A DNA stretch of 64,000 nt. Origin: Coffea arabica. Its lineage: Eukaryota > Streptophyta > Magnoliopsida > Gentianales > Rubiaceae. Position numbers and translations under genes: made by a program. Positions 34,092 through 49,463 of this stretch are shown here, one piece after another (within the stretch, counting starts at the first letter, position 1; every line of letters starts with the position of its first letter). The stretch covers positions 7,378,001 through 7,442,000 of the forward strand of contig NC_092326.1 of assembly GCF_036785885.1 (NCBI RefSeq). Reading direction: 5' to 3'. The notes below the pieces were generated by a model. That model saw only the letters and a list, made by a program, of their open reading frames with translations. It was not told the DNA's origin and did no database searches.

Positions 34092-34828
34092 TTGCGAATG
34101 ATCTTACAAATATTACTTCCAACATCAATAATATTCCTATGCTGAATGGCACAAACTTCAAGTTCTGGAAAGAAAATCTCTTAATAGTACTTGGAGTAAT
34201 GGATCTCGACCTTGCGTTAAGGAATGATTCACCCCCACCTCTTACAGATCAGAGTACCTCTGATGAAAAAAGAAATAATGAGAGGTGGGAGAGATCAAAT
34301 CGCTTGTATCTAATGATCATTAAAAAGGCCGTTCTTGAAGCATTCAGGGGAACAATGTCAGAAACGACTGTAACCGCTAAAGAGTTCCTTCAGGACATTG
34401 AAAAAATGTTTGTCAAGAACGAAAAGACTGAAGTTAGTACGCTCTTGACACGCCTAGTTTCAATGAAATATAGTGGTAAAGGCAATATCAGAGAGTACAT
34501 CATGGAGATGTCTCATCTTGCTTCGAAATTAAATGCACTTAAAGTGAAACTCTCTGAAGAGTTACTAGTGCATTTGATTTTAATATCTCTTCCTACACAA
34601 TTTAGCCAGTTTAAGGTGAGTTACAATTGTCAAAAGGAGACTTGGTCTCTAAATGAACTCATCTCACACTGTGTAGAGGAAGAGGAAAGGTTGAAGCAAG
34701 AGCAGACAGAAAGTGCCCATCTGGTGTCAACCACTAATAATAAAAGTAAGGGATTTAAAAGAAAGAAGAAAAAAGGAGCTGCAGGTACAGCGCCACAAAA
34801 GAAACAACAAAAGAAATCAAATGATTAG
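34092..34828 (+). CDS. gag: Copia Gag (copy 2)
   Basis: Duplicate of the Gag exon at 6509-7245, with the internal Met at 34139 and the same amber codon at 34826-34828. Nothing new is seen here; the shared stop shows it predates the duplication. Confidence 0.85.
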
Positions 34829-37800
34829 GGAAAGAATAGTTGTTTCTTCTGTGGGGCTGAAGGGCATCAAAAGAAGCATTGCACCAACTATCATGCTTGG
34901 CGTGCTAAGAAAGGTATGTTTCTTAATTTGGTTTGTTCTGAGGTTAATTTAACTTCGGTACCTAGACACACATGGTGGTTAGATTCTGGTGCAACAACTC
35001 ACATCAGTGTGTCTATGCAGGTTTGCCTGAATTGCCGAAAGCCTAATGATAATGAAAGATATATCTACGTGGGCGATGGCAAAACAGTTCAAGTTGAGGC
35101 AATTGGAGTTTTTAGATTATTGTTAAAGATCGGATTTTATTTGGATCTCTATGAGACATTTGTTGTACCGTCTTTTAGACGGAATTTAATTTCTATTTCT
35201 GCTTTGGACAAATTTGGTTATTTTTGTTCATTTGGAAATGGAAAATTTGAATTGTTTCATGATTCAAAATTGGTTGGTTCTGGTTCTTTAATGCATTGCG
35301 ATAATCTATATTTAATTGATACGATTGCCTCATTTAATGAATCTCTGCATTTGAGTACTAGAGGAGTTAAAAGAAAATTAACCAATGAGAATTCAGCTGC
35401 ATTATGGCACAAGAGATTGGGACATATCTCCAAACGGAGAATGGAAAGGCTTGTGTCAAATGAAATTCTCGACCCCTTGAATTTTACAGATTTTCATGAT
35501 TGCATTAACTGTATAAAGGAGAAACAAACCAATAAAAGGAGATTTGAAACCAATAGGTCCTCAGACGTCTTAGAACTTATACATACAGATATTTGTGGAC
35601 CATTTCCTACATCTGCTTGGAATGATCAACAATATTTTATAACGTTCATAGACGATTTTTCAAGATATGGCTACATATATCTCATTTCTGAAAAATCACA
35701 GTCATTGGACGTGTTCAAAAATTTTAAGGCTGAAGTTGAGAATCAACTCAACAAAAGAATTAAAAGCGTCAGATCTGACCATGGTGGTGAGTACTATGGC
35801 AGATATGACGGTTCAGGTGAACAACATCCAGGACCATTTGCTAAATACCTAGAGCAGTGCGGTATCGTCCCACAGTACACTATGCCGGGTTCACCCACTA
35901 TGAATGGTGTAGCTGAAAGACGAAATAGAACACTTAAAGACATGGTAAGGAGTATGATATATCATTCCACCTTACCAGAGTCACTCTGGGGTGAAGCACT
36001 TAAGACTGCAGCATATATCCTTAATAGGGTTCTAATTAAAGCAACTATCAAAACCCCTTATGAGCTTTGGACCGGAAAAAAGCCCAGTTTAAAGCATCTA
36101 CACATTTGGGGATGTCCAACTGAGGCAAGGCCTTATAGGCCTAATGAAAAGAAACTGGACTCAAGAACGATTAGTTGTTATTTTATTGGATACTCTGAAA
36201 GATCCAGGGATTACAAGTTTTATGATCCCAAAGCCAAATCAATTTTTGAGACAGGAAATACTCGGTTCTTTGAGGATGTCGAGTTTGGGGGAGAAAATAC
36301 AGTAAGGGACATTGTCTTTAAAGAGGAATATATTAATATTCCCACAGGTGTCATTACTCTTGCTCAGGACCCTATTTCTGAACTTGATCATGGCATAACA
36401 AATCAAGACAATGTCGAAGAGCAAACTGTTATAGAAGAACAAACTCTTCCTCTTCAAGAACCAGTGCCATTAAGAAGATCCACTAGAGAAAGGAGAAGTG
36501 CAGTGCCAGATGATTACATTGTTTTTCTCCAAGAACATGAGGATGACATTGGATTGATGGAAGATGATCCAATCAACTTCCGTCAAGCCATGGAAAGTTC
36601 AAATTCTCAAAAGTGGATCGAGACCATGAATGAGAAGATTAAATCCATGAAGGACAATAATGTTTGGGATCTTGTCTCATTGCCCAAAGGTGCGAAACCC
36701 ATTGGTTGTAAATGGATATTTAAAATCAAAAGGGATTCGAAAGGCAATGTGGAAAGATTCAAAACTCGTCTTGTCGCTAAGGGATTTACACAAAAGGAAT
36801 GTATCGACTATAAAGAAACCTTCTCTCCAGTCTCCTCAAAGGACTCTTTTAGAATTATCATGGCATTAGTGGCACATTTTGATCTTGAGTTACATCAGAT
36901 GGATGTAAAGACAGCGTTTCTCAATGGTAACATTGATGAGACGATTTATATGGTGCAACCAGAAAACTTTGTATCAGGAGATCCCAAGAATATGGTTTGC
37001 AAACTTAAAAAATCCATCTATGGGCTCAAACAAGCGTCTCGACAATGGTATTTCAAATTTCATCAAGTGATTATCTCATTTGGTTTTGAGATGAATCTAG
37101 TAGATGATTGCATATACCATAAGTTCTGTGGGAGCAAACATATTTTTCTGGTATTATATGTTGATGACATTTTGCTTGCCAGTAACGATATTGGTCTATT
37201 GCATGAAACCAAGAAATTTCTAACTAAGAATTTTGAGATGAAAGATCTTGGTGATGCATCTTTTGTGTTAGGCATACAGATACACCGTGATCGCTCTCGC
37301 AGTATTTTAGAACTATCACAAAAGGGCTATATCGAAAAGGTTCTTAAAAGATATGGCATGCAAAATTGTAAATCAGGTGACACTCCTGTGGCTAAAAGAG
37401 ACAAATTTAGTCTTGAACAGTGTCCCAAGAATGCTTTTGAAGAAAGAGAGATGCAAAAGATTCCTTATGCCTCAGCAGTGGGGAGTCTAATGTATGCTCA
37501 AGTATGTACGCGTCCGGATATTGCGTACATTACTGGGATGTTGGGTAGATATTTGAGTAATCCTGGATTAGATCATTGGAAAGCAACCAAACGGGTCTTA
37601 CGGTATCTACAGAAAACAAAAGACTACATGCTCACGTATCGGAAGTCAGATGAGTTGGAGATCATTGGGTATACTGATTCCGATTATGCTGGATGCAAAG
37701 ATACTATGAAGTCAACGTCAGGCTATGTCTACTTGTTGGCTGGAGGTGCCATATCCTGGAAGAGTGCTAAACAGTCTCTCATAGCATCTTCCACTATGGC

Positions 37801-38140
37801 TGCAGAGTTTATAGCTTGCTATGAGGCATCCAACCAAGGAATTTGGCTGCGAAATTTTGTCACGGGATTACGTGTAGTAGATGGCATTGAAAGACTACTC
37901 AAATTATTCTGTGACAATAAGTCAGCAGTCTTATATTCCAATAACAATAGGAGCTCGACTAAATCTAAACATATAGATATCAAGTTCCTGACTGTTAAAG
38001 AAAGAGTGCAGAATGGACAATTATCAATAGAGCACATCGGGACAAACTCCATGGTTGCGGATCCGCTTACTAAGGGATTGCCACCCAAAATGTTTCATGA
38101 GCATACTGCTCATATGGGTGTCGTATTAAATGATGTATAG
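34829..38140 (+). CDS. pol: Copia Pol (copy 2)
   Basis: Duplicate of 7246-10557. Knuckle at 34841-34882, first Met at 34916, YVDD at 37157-37168. Reading frame intact to TAG 38138-38140. Confidence 0.93.
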   Translation, partial: GKNSCFFCGAEGHQKKHCTNYHAWRAKKGMFLNLVCSEVNLTSVPRHTWWLDSGATTHISVSMQVCLNCRKPNDNERYIYVGDGKTVQVEAIGVFRLLLKIGFYLDLYETFVVPSFRRNLISISALDKFGYFCSFGNGKFELFHDSKLVGSGSLMHCDNLYLIDTIASFNESLHLSTRGVKRKLTNENSAALWHKRLGHISKRRMERLVSNEILDPLNFTDFHDCINCIKEKQTNKRRFETNRSSDVLELIHTDICGPFPTSAWNDQQYFITFIDDFSRYGYIYLISEKSQSLDVFKNFKAEVENQLNKRIKSVRSDHGGEYYGRYDGSGEQHPGPFAKYLEQCGIVPQYTMPGSPTMNGVAERRNRTLKDMVRSMIYHSTLPESLWGEALKTAAYILNRVLIKATIKTPYELWTGKKPSLKHLHIWGCPTEARPYRPNEKKLDSRTISCYFIGYSERSRDYKFYDPKAKSIFETGNTRFFEDVEFGGENTVRDIVFKEEYINIPTGVITLAQDPISELDHGITNQDNVEEQTVIEEQTLPLQEPVPLRRSTRERRSAVPDDYIVFLQEHEDDIGLMEDDPINFRQAMESSNSQKWIETMNEKIKSMKDNNVWDLVSLPKGAKPIGCKWIFKIKRDSKGNVERFKTRLVAKGFTQKECIDYKETFSPVSSKDSFRIIMALVAHFDLELHQMDVKTAFLNGNIDETIYMVQPENFVSGDPKNMVCKLKKSIYGLKQASRQWYFKFHQVIISFGFEMNLVDDCIYHKFCGSKHIFLVLYVDDILLASNDIGLLHETKKFLTKNFEMKDLGDASFVLGIQIHRDRSRSILELSQKGYIEKVLKRYGMQNCKSGDTPVAKRDKFSLEQCPKNAFEEREMQKIPYASAVGSLMYAQVCTRPDIAYITGMLGRYLSNPGLDHWKATKRVLRYLQKTKDYMLTYRKSDELEIIGYTDSDYAGCKDTMKSTSGYVYLLAGGAISWKSAKQSLIASSTMAAEFIACYEASNQGIWLRNFVTGLRVVDGIERLLKLFCDNKSAVLYSNNNRSSTKSKHIDIKFLTVKERVQNGQLSIEHIGTNSMVADPLTKGLPPKMFHEHTAHMGVVLNDV

Positions 38141-40107
38141 TTTTAGTGGGAGTTTGTTATTTTAAATGCTCTTATGATATTTTTCAGTTATTAAGGATTT
38201 AAGGATATTTTATGCATAAATAAAGTTTGGATTTATTTGCATTCTAATTTTGGTATGATTTGATCTCATAAAATTTAAGGTGGACCAGTTGGAAATAGGC
38301 ATGTTTTGATCACATTACATGAAATTTCCATGCTACACATCTACATCATAATTCATGTCATTCAATTGCATTGATATATGTGACCATAGATGGGTCGAGT
38401 TACGAAATTGTAACAAAGGCCGCTTTGATCCTATATTGGTGTAATTGATGGACCGAATTGGTTACAGATACATTGTGATAATGACAGTAAAGTTGAGCTC
38501 ATACGGTTAATTACAAAACATAATTATAAGGTTACACATATAGTCCAAATGGGAGATTGTTGGATCCTTAATCCAACATTGGACTTATATGTGAATAATT
38601 ATGTATTGCAAACTGTCAATTAAGGTTAAACCCAATTAAAGTGATCAAATATAGTTTGGATTTAATGTATCTAATAGGATGTGGGCCCTTTAATGTGTAG
38701 AAACTTATGGGCTCCTATTTCAATGATGGGCTGAAATAGGGCTCCAAAAGATAATAGGAATGTTACCTATAAATAGGGTTATGGTCCCTAGGTCACAGGT
38801 ATCGTTTTAGTTGTCGTATTTCCTAATACCACAAAATACCCCTTCCCTGATATCCCATCGTCAAGAAAGATACCAGAGAGAAACTAAATGCCTCTCTCAA
38901 AGGATCGGTGAATACCTGTTGACCTGGAAGGCCATCCCAAATCTCTAGGGATTCAAGTATCAAGTTTATCAATATGGATTCAGGTACGCTTCCGCTATTT
39001 TACAGTTAATGTATTTCTTAATAATCACCATATAGATCTTGGGTTTAATAGGTGATGGTTTTCACCAGTGGTTAGATTTAAATAACCACCCTAACAGAAT
39101 CTAGTCAAATATCACGTCTCGTCCTCCCATTTACAACAAAACACAGCTTGAACTTATCAAACCATAGCCATAATCATTCAACAATAAAAAAACTGCAGCG
39201 TGATCGAGCTTTTGCTACAACTCTCAAAAGCAATCCCAAATGCACCATTAACATCTAAATCCAACTCACTCTGAACCAAACAGCAAAAACACTAAATGTC
39301 CTCCTCTTTCTTTTGCTCTGTTTTTTTTTTCTTTTTGGTTTCTCTTGGTTCTCTCCAACTTCAGCCGTAGCCTTTCTCTAACCGAAGACCCTTTCTTTCT
39401 CCCTAAAGCTCTCGATCTCCCTTTTTTTTCTTTTTTCTTGTTTCCCTCTCACTCAGCCACCACCATCTTCCTATTTCACTCCCCTTTTCACAGCCAGTAT
39501 GCTAATTCTAAACCACAACCTAATAACAAAGTCTAATGACAGCTTCCAAACAAATCCCAAGCATTAGCATACTTAATCATACAAGTAAACAACAAAAGGC
39601 AACAACTTTGGGCCTGTAAAAACACAAACCAACTCAACATGAAAGCAAACAACAAACCAGGTGATAATGGAGGATATATTCACAAACTTTGAACGATTAG
39701 AAACTGATTGAAGCTCATCTCACAGAAACCAGAAATGACCTCTTGATGTTAAGGCAAAAAAGACCAGAAAAAGGCAAGAGCTTTTACCGAAAAAAGAAAT
39801 TGGCAGCAGACTGATGTTGACGGCCAAAGCTATATGCCTTTCCAATGCTGTTTCTTCCCTTCAGCCTCCTCCAATGGTGTTGCTCTTCTTATCTTCCCTT
39901 CTACTGGCCTTGGTTCTCTCAGTTTTCTATCTTTCTTCCCGCTCAGTCACCCTTTGCTTCCTCTCCCTTTTGCTCTCGTTTTTCACTCTTCACCTCGGTT
40001 TCCCCCTCACTCAGCCGCCAATTTTTGGAGAAATTTCCAATTTTGTGATGAATTTTAAAAACATTCTACAAAAGGGGTAATTTTGGTGAGGGAATCCGTC
40101 GGGGAGT

Positions 40108-40433
40108 CTTCGCATTTCGTAAATGCGAGCGGAATGCGAGCTCATTGAAATGCGAGCTCAATAGAGCCCAAAAAGTATAAGTAAAATTTTTGTGCTTATT
40201 TTTTTTCGGAGACAGAGATTTTTTTGTATTAAAACTAAATATTTAAAGATCTCGCATTCGTGTTCGCATTCCTTAAAAAAAAAAATTTTGGAGGTCAATA
40301 GAGCTCGCATTTCACGAAATGCGAATGCGAATGCGAGCTCAACACTAAGTATAATTTAATTTTTTTTGCTTTTTTTTTTGGGTGCTAGAGAATTTTTTCC
40401 AGAAAATAGTAAGAGCTAAATGCGAGCTCCTAA
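40108..40433. repeat. CGCATT/AATGCG palindrome cluster (copy 2)
   Basis: Same array as at 12525-12850; the hairpin TCGCATTT-cgt-AAATGCGA is at 40110-40128. Confidence 0.75.
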
Positions 40434-40662
40434 ATGTTTTTCTTTAATTTTTCAAATAGCTCACATTTGATAAATTTGACCTCCAAAAATTGTAATTAAT
40501 TTTTTTGTTAGATTTCGCATTTATAAGTATGACTTTCAGAAAATTAAATTCAAACTTGCTAGAAAAAAAATTTTAAATTGAAATTTACGAGCTCCAAAAA
40601 AAATGTAAAATTAAATGTAAATGTTGTTTGTTTTGTAGAATTTGCCTTTACTAAAATGCTGT

Positions 40663-42103
40663 CGGTAGTAAAATCTTATTTTAAAATCTCTACTAAAATC
40701 TTATATTTCGGAGAAATGTTAGAGAAATTTTATTTAAAAATCTGTAATTAGCAGAGGAATAAATTTTTTTATTTTAAAACTTGCACGTGCCAAAAGTCAT
40801 CAAATATGTGCTCTAAAAAAAATCATATTCACAATAATCTTTTTAATATAATTTACTATACATGCATATTTCTTTTATATTAAAAAAAATTGGTAATTGT
40901 ACGGTTGGAAATATGTTATTTTATTATAATACATTTAAATGGTGGAAAAAGTACACATGCATAGTTCTTTCTATTTCATAGATCAATGTAAAAATAGAAT
41001 GAAATTGTTAACATGTAAGGTGTTGACTATATTTTATGAATAAAATACTAACTTTTTTTCCTTTTTTATAAAATAAATTTTTTTATCAAATTCTAATTTT
41101 CCTTTGTTATTAATGAATCGTATTTATTTGTTGACACCGATGAATATTAGTTATAAGAATCTAATAATTAATAGTCATTAATATCTGTTACAATTTCAAC
41201 TATAATTTTAGAAATTCCATAACGCAATGTTATTTAAAAAAGTTATATAAGTTATTTTTATGAAGTGCATGTTATTTGTTTGGTAGTTGAAAAGGAAAAG
41301 AAAAAAATTAAATCAAATATCTAGCGATTAAATCTTGCGTGTTTTACCTTTTACAATTATTGGCAGGATTACTATTTTGATTAAAAATATAAAGCGATAA
41401 TCAAGACAAATTTATTGTCATGCAAAAATCCTAAAACCCTAAGTGCTAAAGCCGTAAAACACTAAATCGTAAATCTTAGAAAGCAAATCCTTGTAAACCC
41501 TAAAACATCAAATCAAGGTTGTTGGGTTTATTAAAATCCATTAAAAAATATTTTTGCGGCACGATAGGATTACTATTTTAATTAAAAATCTAAAGTCCTA
41601 ATCAAGGCACACTATTGTCAAACTAAAATCCTACAACCCTAAACCCGAAAGCGCTATTCTCCTAAAACACTAAATCTTGATCTCTAAAACCCTAAAACCC
41701 TGAATCCTAAAAGCCTCAAACCCTGAGTGCTATCTCTAATGTAGTCAGTAGCTGATATTATAATTTATGTTTTTTGCATCGACATTTATAAAAAAGTTTG
41801 TTGTAAGAGATATCTTATTTAAAAACTTATTATTTGTTGAGGAATATATCCGTTTCTTTTTAAAACTTGCATGAGTTTGAAGTTTGCAAATATGAGCTCT
41901 CACAAAATTATATTCAATTTAATTCTTTTTATATAAATAACTGTACATGCATAGAGGCAGATTACGGTTGGAAATACCTAATTTTATTATAATACAATTA
42001 TTTTAACGAAATAACTACACATCTTGCTTCTTTATTTTCAAGGTCAATATAAAATAAAATTAAATTGTTAATAAGTTAGGGCTTAATTTTCATGAACAAA
42101 ATT
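40663..42103. repeat. Diverged direct repeat with telomere-like heptamers (copy 2)
   Basis: Duplicate of 13080-14520. The ~200-bp subunits start at 41365 and 41566. Confidence 0.7.
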
Positions 42104-42708
42104 GTAATCTTATTTTTAACTTGCCCATATGAGAATATTAAAGTTTATTCCATATATTTAATGGAGAAACTATGAATAACAAAAGGTAAAAAATAACAAT
42201 ATATAAATATATTATAAATAGTATGTTTAATTTTTTTTTTGTGAAGTTCCGACATGTAACTAACTTACCGTGTATGAACTAGATGAGAGGTTAGTATAGT
42301 TTACCTTTTTTATATTTATTCTGTTCATGGGAAAAAAGGATTTCTTTGTAATTTTATCCTACATTTTTAGTTTTGTTTAAAAGAGTACTCATATAAAGTG
42401 AGAATTAAGATACGCGTGATGGCATTGTTCCACTCATATTCGTGAAATTTTAGAATATATACAAAATGTCACCAAAAAAGTATGTAATCCATAAGTTAGG
42501 TTACTTATACAATAACGATATAAGTAGCGTGCCATCAATGCTGCCCAAGTTTTCCATGAGTACCACATGTTGTTGGTTTGGGTATTCTTTGGTTTCGATA
42601 TAGTTGGTTTGGCACTACTGTATAGACTTGAGTAATATGTGTCAACAGTGTAGCATCTTGAATTTGAGTGCTTGTGCCTTCACCTCTTTCACATTGCTCA
42701 GAAGTATG

Positions 42709-45141
42709 CTAATGTGAGTCCCTATCGGGTGTAAACTCTGGAAAAGTCATAGGGGACCTAAAATGCCCAATCGATACACCTCTCTCATGCATGACTTCAG
42801 TCTGAGGTGTGACAAAAGTAGATGTGCCACCTTGGTCCTCAGTAGCCAGCGAACCTCTATGGAATCCAGTTTGTATGGCGGGTTCTGGTGATCGGAGTGT
42901 ACGACGTCGTCCACCGCCATGCTGACTTCCGTGGGTATTTCTAGGAGCTCGCTGAACACGACACGGATCAACATATAGTGGAATCTCCTGTGGTACGTGT
43001 GGAGGGCGAAATGCAAGTCGGCGTGACTCTTCTACATGATGCAAAGATGTGGATGCAAAGTCCCTCAACTCTTGAAAATAGCTGCTGTGTTGTTCATCAC
43101 TAACTGCAAGAGAGTCCTGTACCATGAAATACATGTGAGACATGGCATCGCTCTGGAGAAACAAATATAAGAATAAGAAGGAGATACTGTGGTAAAAAAT
43201 AGTTAAAAAAGTGAGCAAACTCAAAGTGATTATTAAAAGTGGGTTGGAAATAAACTTACAAGATATTGTGCCCTAACGCTATCACCCTGAAAGCCCTCTG
43301 GGAAAGCGGGAAATTGACTTGGATTTGAAATATAAATCACCGTCCGCTCCCGATACCACCAAACATACTCATCCGATGGATATGTAGTATCTTCAATTAC
43401 AGTGCCATCTTGTGCATGCACACGTCGATCAGTCCAAATATCAAGATATTGTTTATGCGTGGTGCTTCAGTCTTGATTCGCCCTACCACGACGATCTAGA
43501 GAATGTAGAACTGCCTGATTATCTGTCAACCTCATATCAGGCAGGGACTGATGAAATCCAAACTGCCGCATAACCCGATGAGGGAGGTGCGGCTCAACTA
43601 CATCCCAGCAAATAAGATACGTTACGGACCTCCAAATGTCCCGACCTGCAGTACAATACGCAGGAAGAGAAGCGAGAACGTCCTCCAAATATGGCTGCCA
43701 TATAAACTGAAAAAAATATAAAATCAAAGTTGTTTCATTTTTTCTATTAAGAAATAATAAAACTTCCCAATATTCAAATTGGACAATTTCATGAAAAAAA
43801 TGCTAGTCTCCGGTCAATTAAAAAATTTTTGAATTTCTAAAAAAATTTCGGCAGAGTCTCCCCTATAACTGGAGGTTAACTCCCTGCCAACAAACTCAAT
43901 TTCCATTCACAAAATGCAATCTGACAAACTTATGCTTTCAGTTGACAAGAAATATTATGACAAGACTACTGGCACAACTTTTCAAATATTTCTATTGTCC
44001 GGACATATGTACAATACCTCTTCAGGACGCAGGCCTGTCAACTGATCTCGGCATGCGGGCACAACATGCCTAACAACTCTGTGTACGTCCAAGTCATTAT
44101 TTCACCTATATTTAATAAAGTAAGAACCTGTTTAGAACAAATTAAAGTTGTTTCGATAACAAATGTCATTAAAACAACCGAAATAAGGGCGAAATGCGCA
44201 CCTAGCTCCATATGGACCAGGGTAATGCTCCAACGGCGCGATTCGGCCCGGATGCATGGTTGGTATATGTTCCCAAATCCAGAGCTGTTAGAAAATTAGA
44301 ATCAATGTTAAAATTGTAAAATGATAATATGCAAGAAACCCAAGACATATCATTATTGGGTGCAATGTACCTGTAGCAAAACTAATAGACCGGCAATAGC
44401 CGATTTGACAGGATTCGTGGCATCACAAACTAACCGATAGAGAGTCGCCAAACACGCACTACCCCAACTATATTGCCCAACAGTTTCGAAGTCCCGTAGT
44501 AATGGAAGATACAACAAAGGGACTTTGTTGCCGGACTTATCGGACAATAAATGTCCACCTAAAATCAATAAGAGGTAGATGCGCGCACGCTGCCTAAATT
44601 GGACATCTGAAGCATCGGGTGGCAAAACTGTGTCTAAGACTCTTGGTAAACATCCCAATTTTAGCCTCTGTCCATCAAAGTATCCAACTGCAGGAGAAAA
44701 TCCAATGAGCTTCTCACAAATGGCTCCCCACTCCTGAATGTTGCGGTATGTGTCTATCCCTATAACCGGTGGACCATTGATGTGCAACCCCCACAACACC
44801 TTTACATCCTGTAATGTCACGGTAGCCTCTCCAACCGGTAAATGAAATGTATGCGTCTCGGGCCGCCATCTCTCCACTAAACTTGTGATTAAAGAATGAT
44901 CAACCATCTGATATCCACTCTCAAGCACCCCCTCAAATCCAACCAAGGCAATATAACGACAGACCCGATCAGGAATAGGTGTATACTCCCAAAATCCTCT
45001 GTCACACCGTCTGACATCTAACTGATTGCCCTCAATATGTCCGTGAAAAATGGAATGTGCTCGGTGTGCAATTCCCTCCGATATAATGTCGTTCACGTAT
45101 GGTCCTGGATGTAGGACAGGAGGGATAGGAGTGTCGGCCAT
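42709..45141 (-). pseudogene. Plant mobile domain (PMD) gene (copy 2)
   Basis: Exons 45141-44371, 44284-44202, 44078-44018, 43706-43260 and 43152-42709, with the same TGA in exon 4 (43467-43469). The shared lesion means the gene was already broken before duplication. Hairpin copy A lies in intron 3 at 43850-43888. Confidence 0.85.
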
Positions 45142-45768
45142 AATCCCAAACAAATATTTACATCGATTAAATTCAATAGTTATGCATAAGTACTTTCCAA
45201 AAGTTTGTGTATACAATTTTGACCTATAAATCGCGTTCAAGACTTTTTTTTGAGAAAATTTTGACCATATATCGCTTATAAATCGACTACAACTCCCTAC
45301 CAATCAGTTATTTTTTTTAGAAACATTTGTTATTCCTCTATGTATTCATATACTGCAGCAATTTATTTGTAGTCATATTTTAAAAGTTTTAAAAAAAATT
45401 TGACAGAGTCTCCCCTATAAAGCGGCCATAATTCCCTGTCAATCAAATATCAAAATACCATATCCTGCATATGCAAGAGCATTAACACATATAACACACC
45501 ATCCGAGCATTTTTTTAACAAATCAATGGATAGGGGATATAACGATAAATGAATAAAACTGTTGGGCTGCATGTTTAAACTAATTAATTCAATACTTATC
45601 ATAGTCAAGAACGAAGCATGCATTTGACAAATAAACAATGAAAGTCACTAATGTAATTGTTTAAAATAAATCATGAATTGAACACAAATGAACTAGAATG
45701 AACCCTCTGTCAAACTAGAGTGCACTGACATGAGTTTCCAATTTCTAGGAACTCGATCAAATCAAGAA

Positions 45769-48594
45769 CTATAATTTTAGACAATTTCTCCTATTGTGAC
45801 CTGTCTGATGACAATTTCGACATCTTCTTGGTTCGTCTGGATCCCTTTCATCCATCTCATTTCGAATTCTGTTAGCTCGAACCCGCCCTGCCCGACGTGC
45901 AACAAACTTGCTCCTATCTGCCTGCAGTTCCCATCCAGGATGGAGCCAAATATCTTGATGCGGCAGTGGGTTAAACTTCCCTGAATACTGCACGGCCCAC
46001 CTCGTTTTGGTAAACTGCTGATCCACAAGCAATTCCAGATTGTCACCTCTATTCCTGCACACCGCCAAAGCGTATGAACAAAGAAGCCTATAATTCTGCC
46101 ACTTTTCACAAGAGCATGCCTTATCAAAAAACCTGACGGTTTGCGTATTGTCTCCTTTACCATCGACAAGCCGACCTGTGATAACCTTATATACGCCCGA
46201 TGGGCCATCGAACTCAATGACTCTGTGGGCGCCTACCTTCTGCTCAGTATTCTTAAAACGCCGCCATATCTTTGGGGGGAAAAGATTGCGACAATGTGAA
46301 GCATCTTCACTTCTCGTCTTAAATAACACAACTGTCCGATGGAATGTCATGTCAATGCATGCACGAATTGGCAAATGGTGTGCCTCGCGCAAGACATTAT
46401 TATAACTTTCGGATATGTTGGTAGTTAGAATACCCCAACGATGGCCATCGTCGTGTGTTAGGCACCACTTTTCTGGACTAATGGCAGGCAGATAATTCCA
46501 ACCATCTGGAAACATGCTTCGTAGTTCTCTTCTGAACATCCGCTACTTGCGCAATTGTCTTGTCCTTCCTATTGCCCAACACAACCTTTTAAGGTGTAAA
46601 CCTTTGAAGTGTCTTATCAAATTGCTCCTAACATGTCGCAGGCAAAACTTATGGTAGGCCAAAGGTTCTTCCCAATAATCAAAGTGTGTCATGGTATAGA
46701 TGATACCGTTGTGGCGATCGGAAATGACACAGATAGGATGTCGATCAAGTGCCACATTATATCTTAATTGTTCCATAAACCACGACCAACTGGAAATCGT
46801 CTCCTTATCTACTATGGCATAAGCAATTGGCAGAATATTGTTGTTCGCATCTTGAGTGACTGTAACAAGGAGTTTGCCCTTGTATTCGCCACGCAAATGA
46901 GTGCCATCAACACATATAACCGACCTGCACATGTGAAATGCTTTAATAGCCGGTCCAAAGGCCCAGAATACATACTTAAAAGTCTTAACTTGATCCGAAC
47001 CATCCGAATGATGCGACCACTCCACCACGGTACCTGGATTGGATTGCACCAGGGCATCGAAATACTGTGGTAGTTCGGCAAAATTCGCCTCCCAAGATCC
47101 AAACACAAGCTCAATTGCTTTACGTCTGGCATACCAGGCTTTTTTGTAAGACACATCAACCTTCAAGTTTTCTTTAACGAAACTTAGTATGTTCTTGACC
47201 TTTAATCTAGGATCATCTTCAATGCTACGGAGTATGTGCCTTGAAATAACGGAAGCCGTCAGACTTGTATTGTTATTTCTAATCATGTCGCCTAAACAGT
47301 TATGGTCATTAATCCATTTTGTAATTTGCCACATTCCATGAGTCTTTTTCTTTACGGTTCTAACACACCAGTCGCATGGTGGATACGACGGCGCGGTTGA
47401 TGTGGAAGGAGTTCTTTCAATTGATGATTTGCATTTAGCAAACCACGTGTTACTCTTACTCTCAATAACTCTGAATTCCCTATTGTGATTGATGGACCAC
47501 ATCCTAACTGCCCGGCTGAGCTACTATTTACTCTCAAACTTCATATGGAGACGTATATTATTATTTTTCTCACTGAATGTGACAATACGCTCCAATCCAT
47601 CCTCCTCTTCTATATCATCATCATCTATGCTACCAAGATCGGAGAAAAATGCCATTTCTCTTGGAACATATGCAGAGCTGCCAGCTGTGCTATTACGCCT
47701 GATATCTCCGCATTCTGTGTTAGCAACCCAATACCCAATAAAAGGTTGTTGGGTATCGAGGTTTACTCTTAAACCCCCACCTTCATGCTCATCATTCGAC
47801 TCACTACCAGACACATCTTGCGACTCCGACTCTTCAACCTCTTCCGCATCAACTTCCGGATCATCTTCTTCCGGATCATCTTCTTCAGAGGCAAGGAGCC
47901 TATTATGCCCACTAGCATATACATCATGTTCAGCTGAACTACGACAATCTTGACCAGGGTTAGATTCGATCCCATGTGGAGAAATATGGCATGATGGCCC
48001 TGGATCTCCAAAACTTGGAATCGAATCCAGGCCATGAAAATATTCCTGGGCACCCATGGACCCTGATGTGAGCCTTGGTTCTAATAAATTCATAGATTGA
48101 TCATCATGCATATAATGAGATGCCGATGAAGTCTCTGGAATGATTGAACTAGAACTGAAGTTAAACTTTGTTAGATACATGAATGCATGTACAAGCGACA
48201 TCATTGGACCAACATTACCTATTGGTCCAATGAATACGCTATTAACTACAGGCATTTGGACGATTTCTTCCTTCTCGATATAAATCTCCGCCATGTATGA
48301 AACTCTTTGGATCCAAAGATCGTACATTACATCAAGAGTTTCATCATCCACCACTGCGGAAACAGTATATTTGGAACTCTCCAACGGTTGACGAAGAAAC
48401 AATTTCAGCTTGAACATCCCTTTATCGACCCTAATATAGTGATAAATCCTGTCAACCAACTCCCCGTATCCAATTCTATGCCTCAAAGTGAATGTCCGGT
48501 TGGAAGTACGAGGCAAATAACAAACAAAGTCACCCTCGTAATGTATTTCTCCTCCCCAATATAGGTTTACCCGCAGAGGTCTTTCTACAGACAT
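45769..48594 (-). pseudogene. Mutator-like (MULE) transposase (copy 2)
   Basis: Duplicate of 18186-21011 with the same two amber stops (47524-47526 and 46543-46545) and the same His-to-Tyr change in the SWIM finger (46072-46074). Hairpin copy B lies just downstream at 45402-45440. Confidence 0.92.
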
Positions 48595-48813
48595 GTCTGT
48601 GAAATGAATCCCTATTTTGGGGACAATAAATTAGAATTAGTTGTCCAAGAGTCCAAACAAATGAAAGAGGGTGGACTCTAGGTCGAAATTGGCACTATTA
48701 AATAGACTAATTTCGATCCAGATGTTTATGAAAAAATTGAAAACAGGTATGAAATATGCTATAAATGACGATATGAATAGCCTAAAACTCCCAACGAAAT
48801 TTTGAGAAAATTT

Positions 48814-49463
48814 GGACAGAGTCTCCCCGAAAAATAGACTAAAACTCCTTGCCAACCAATCCACAAAATAAACTAAAACTCCCTGCCAACCAATCCAAAC
48901 AGGGTTTATATGAAGTTGTAATGACATTTGCCACACTACATATTGTCAAGAGACCCTATAATTTTCAAAATACAAGTATAAGAAAAGTACGGGAAGTTAT
49001 ATATATTTGGCCTCCACATTCACACCGCATAACAAAATCCACATTCACAATGATGTGATATTCTAGCAATGAACCTTATAAAATTAATGTTTTTCCCTAT
49101 AGCAGATTTTGCCACTTTTTTAGCATTATAGATTTTGCCAATTACAAAAAATACTACAAGGTTGGTCATTGACTTTAAATCCATCAATTCGCCATAAATG
49201 AAATCCGTATTTCATATTCTAACGCTCTTTTCTACTAAAAGAAGATTTAACAAACTATACTATTTCAATTCGACGGCAAAGATCCAATAGTTGTAATATA
49301 AAATAAATTCCCAACCTAATGACTTGTATCAAATCCGAATGTAGCCAACTTCTGTGGGTTAGATTCTAGAGGTACCAAACACAACCTTCCAGGCTTGTAT
49401 CCCAACTTTGTTGTACCTAGATGAAGAAATAATTTACAATAAAAAATCACTTAAAAATATATA
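48814..49463. repeat. MULE-flank repeat, left part (copy 2)
   Basis: Duplicate of 21231-21880; ends at the left terminus of the MITE-like element. Confidence 0.7.

Larger units (their letters stand above)
32120..39096 (+). mobile_element. Complete Ty1/copia LTR retrotransposon (copy 2)
   Basis: Same element as at 4537, including the GAATC target duplication (32115-32119 and 39097-39101) and the same LTR-to-LTR differences. It was therefore duplicated after insertion and is not a second transposition. LTRs 32120-32658 and 38558-39096; primer site 32661-32674; predicted first coding exon 32536-32545 with intron 32546-34091. Confidence 0.97.
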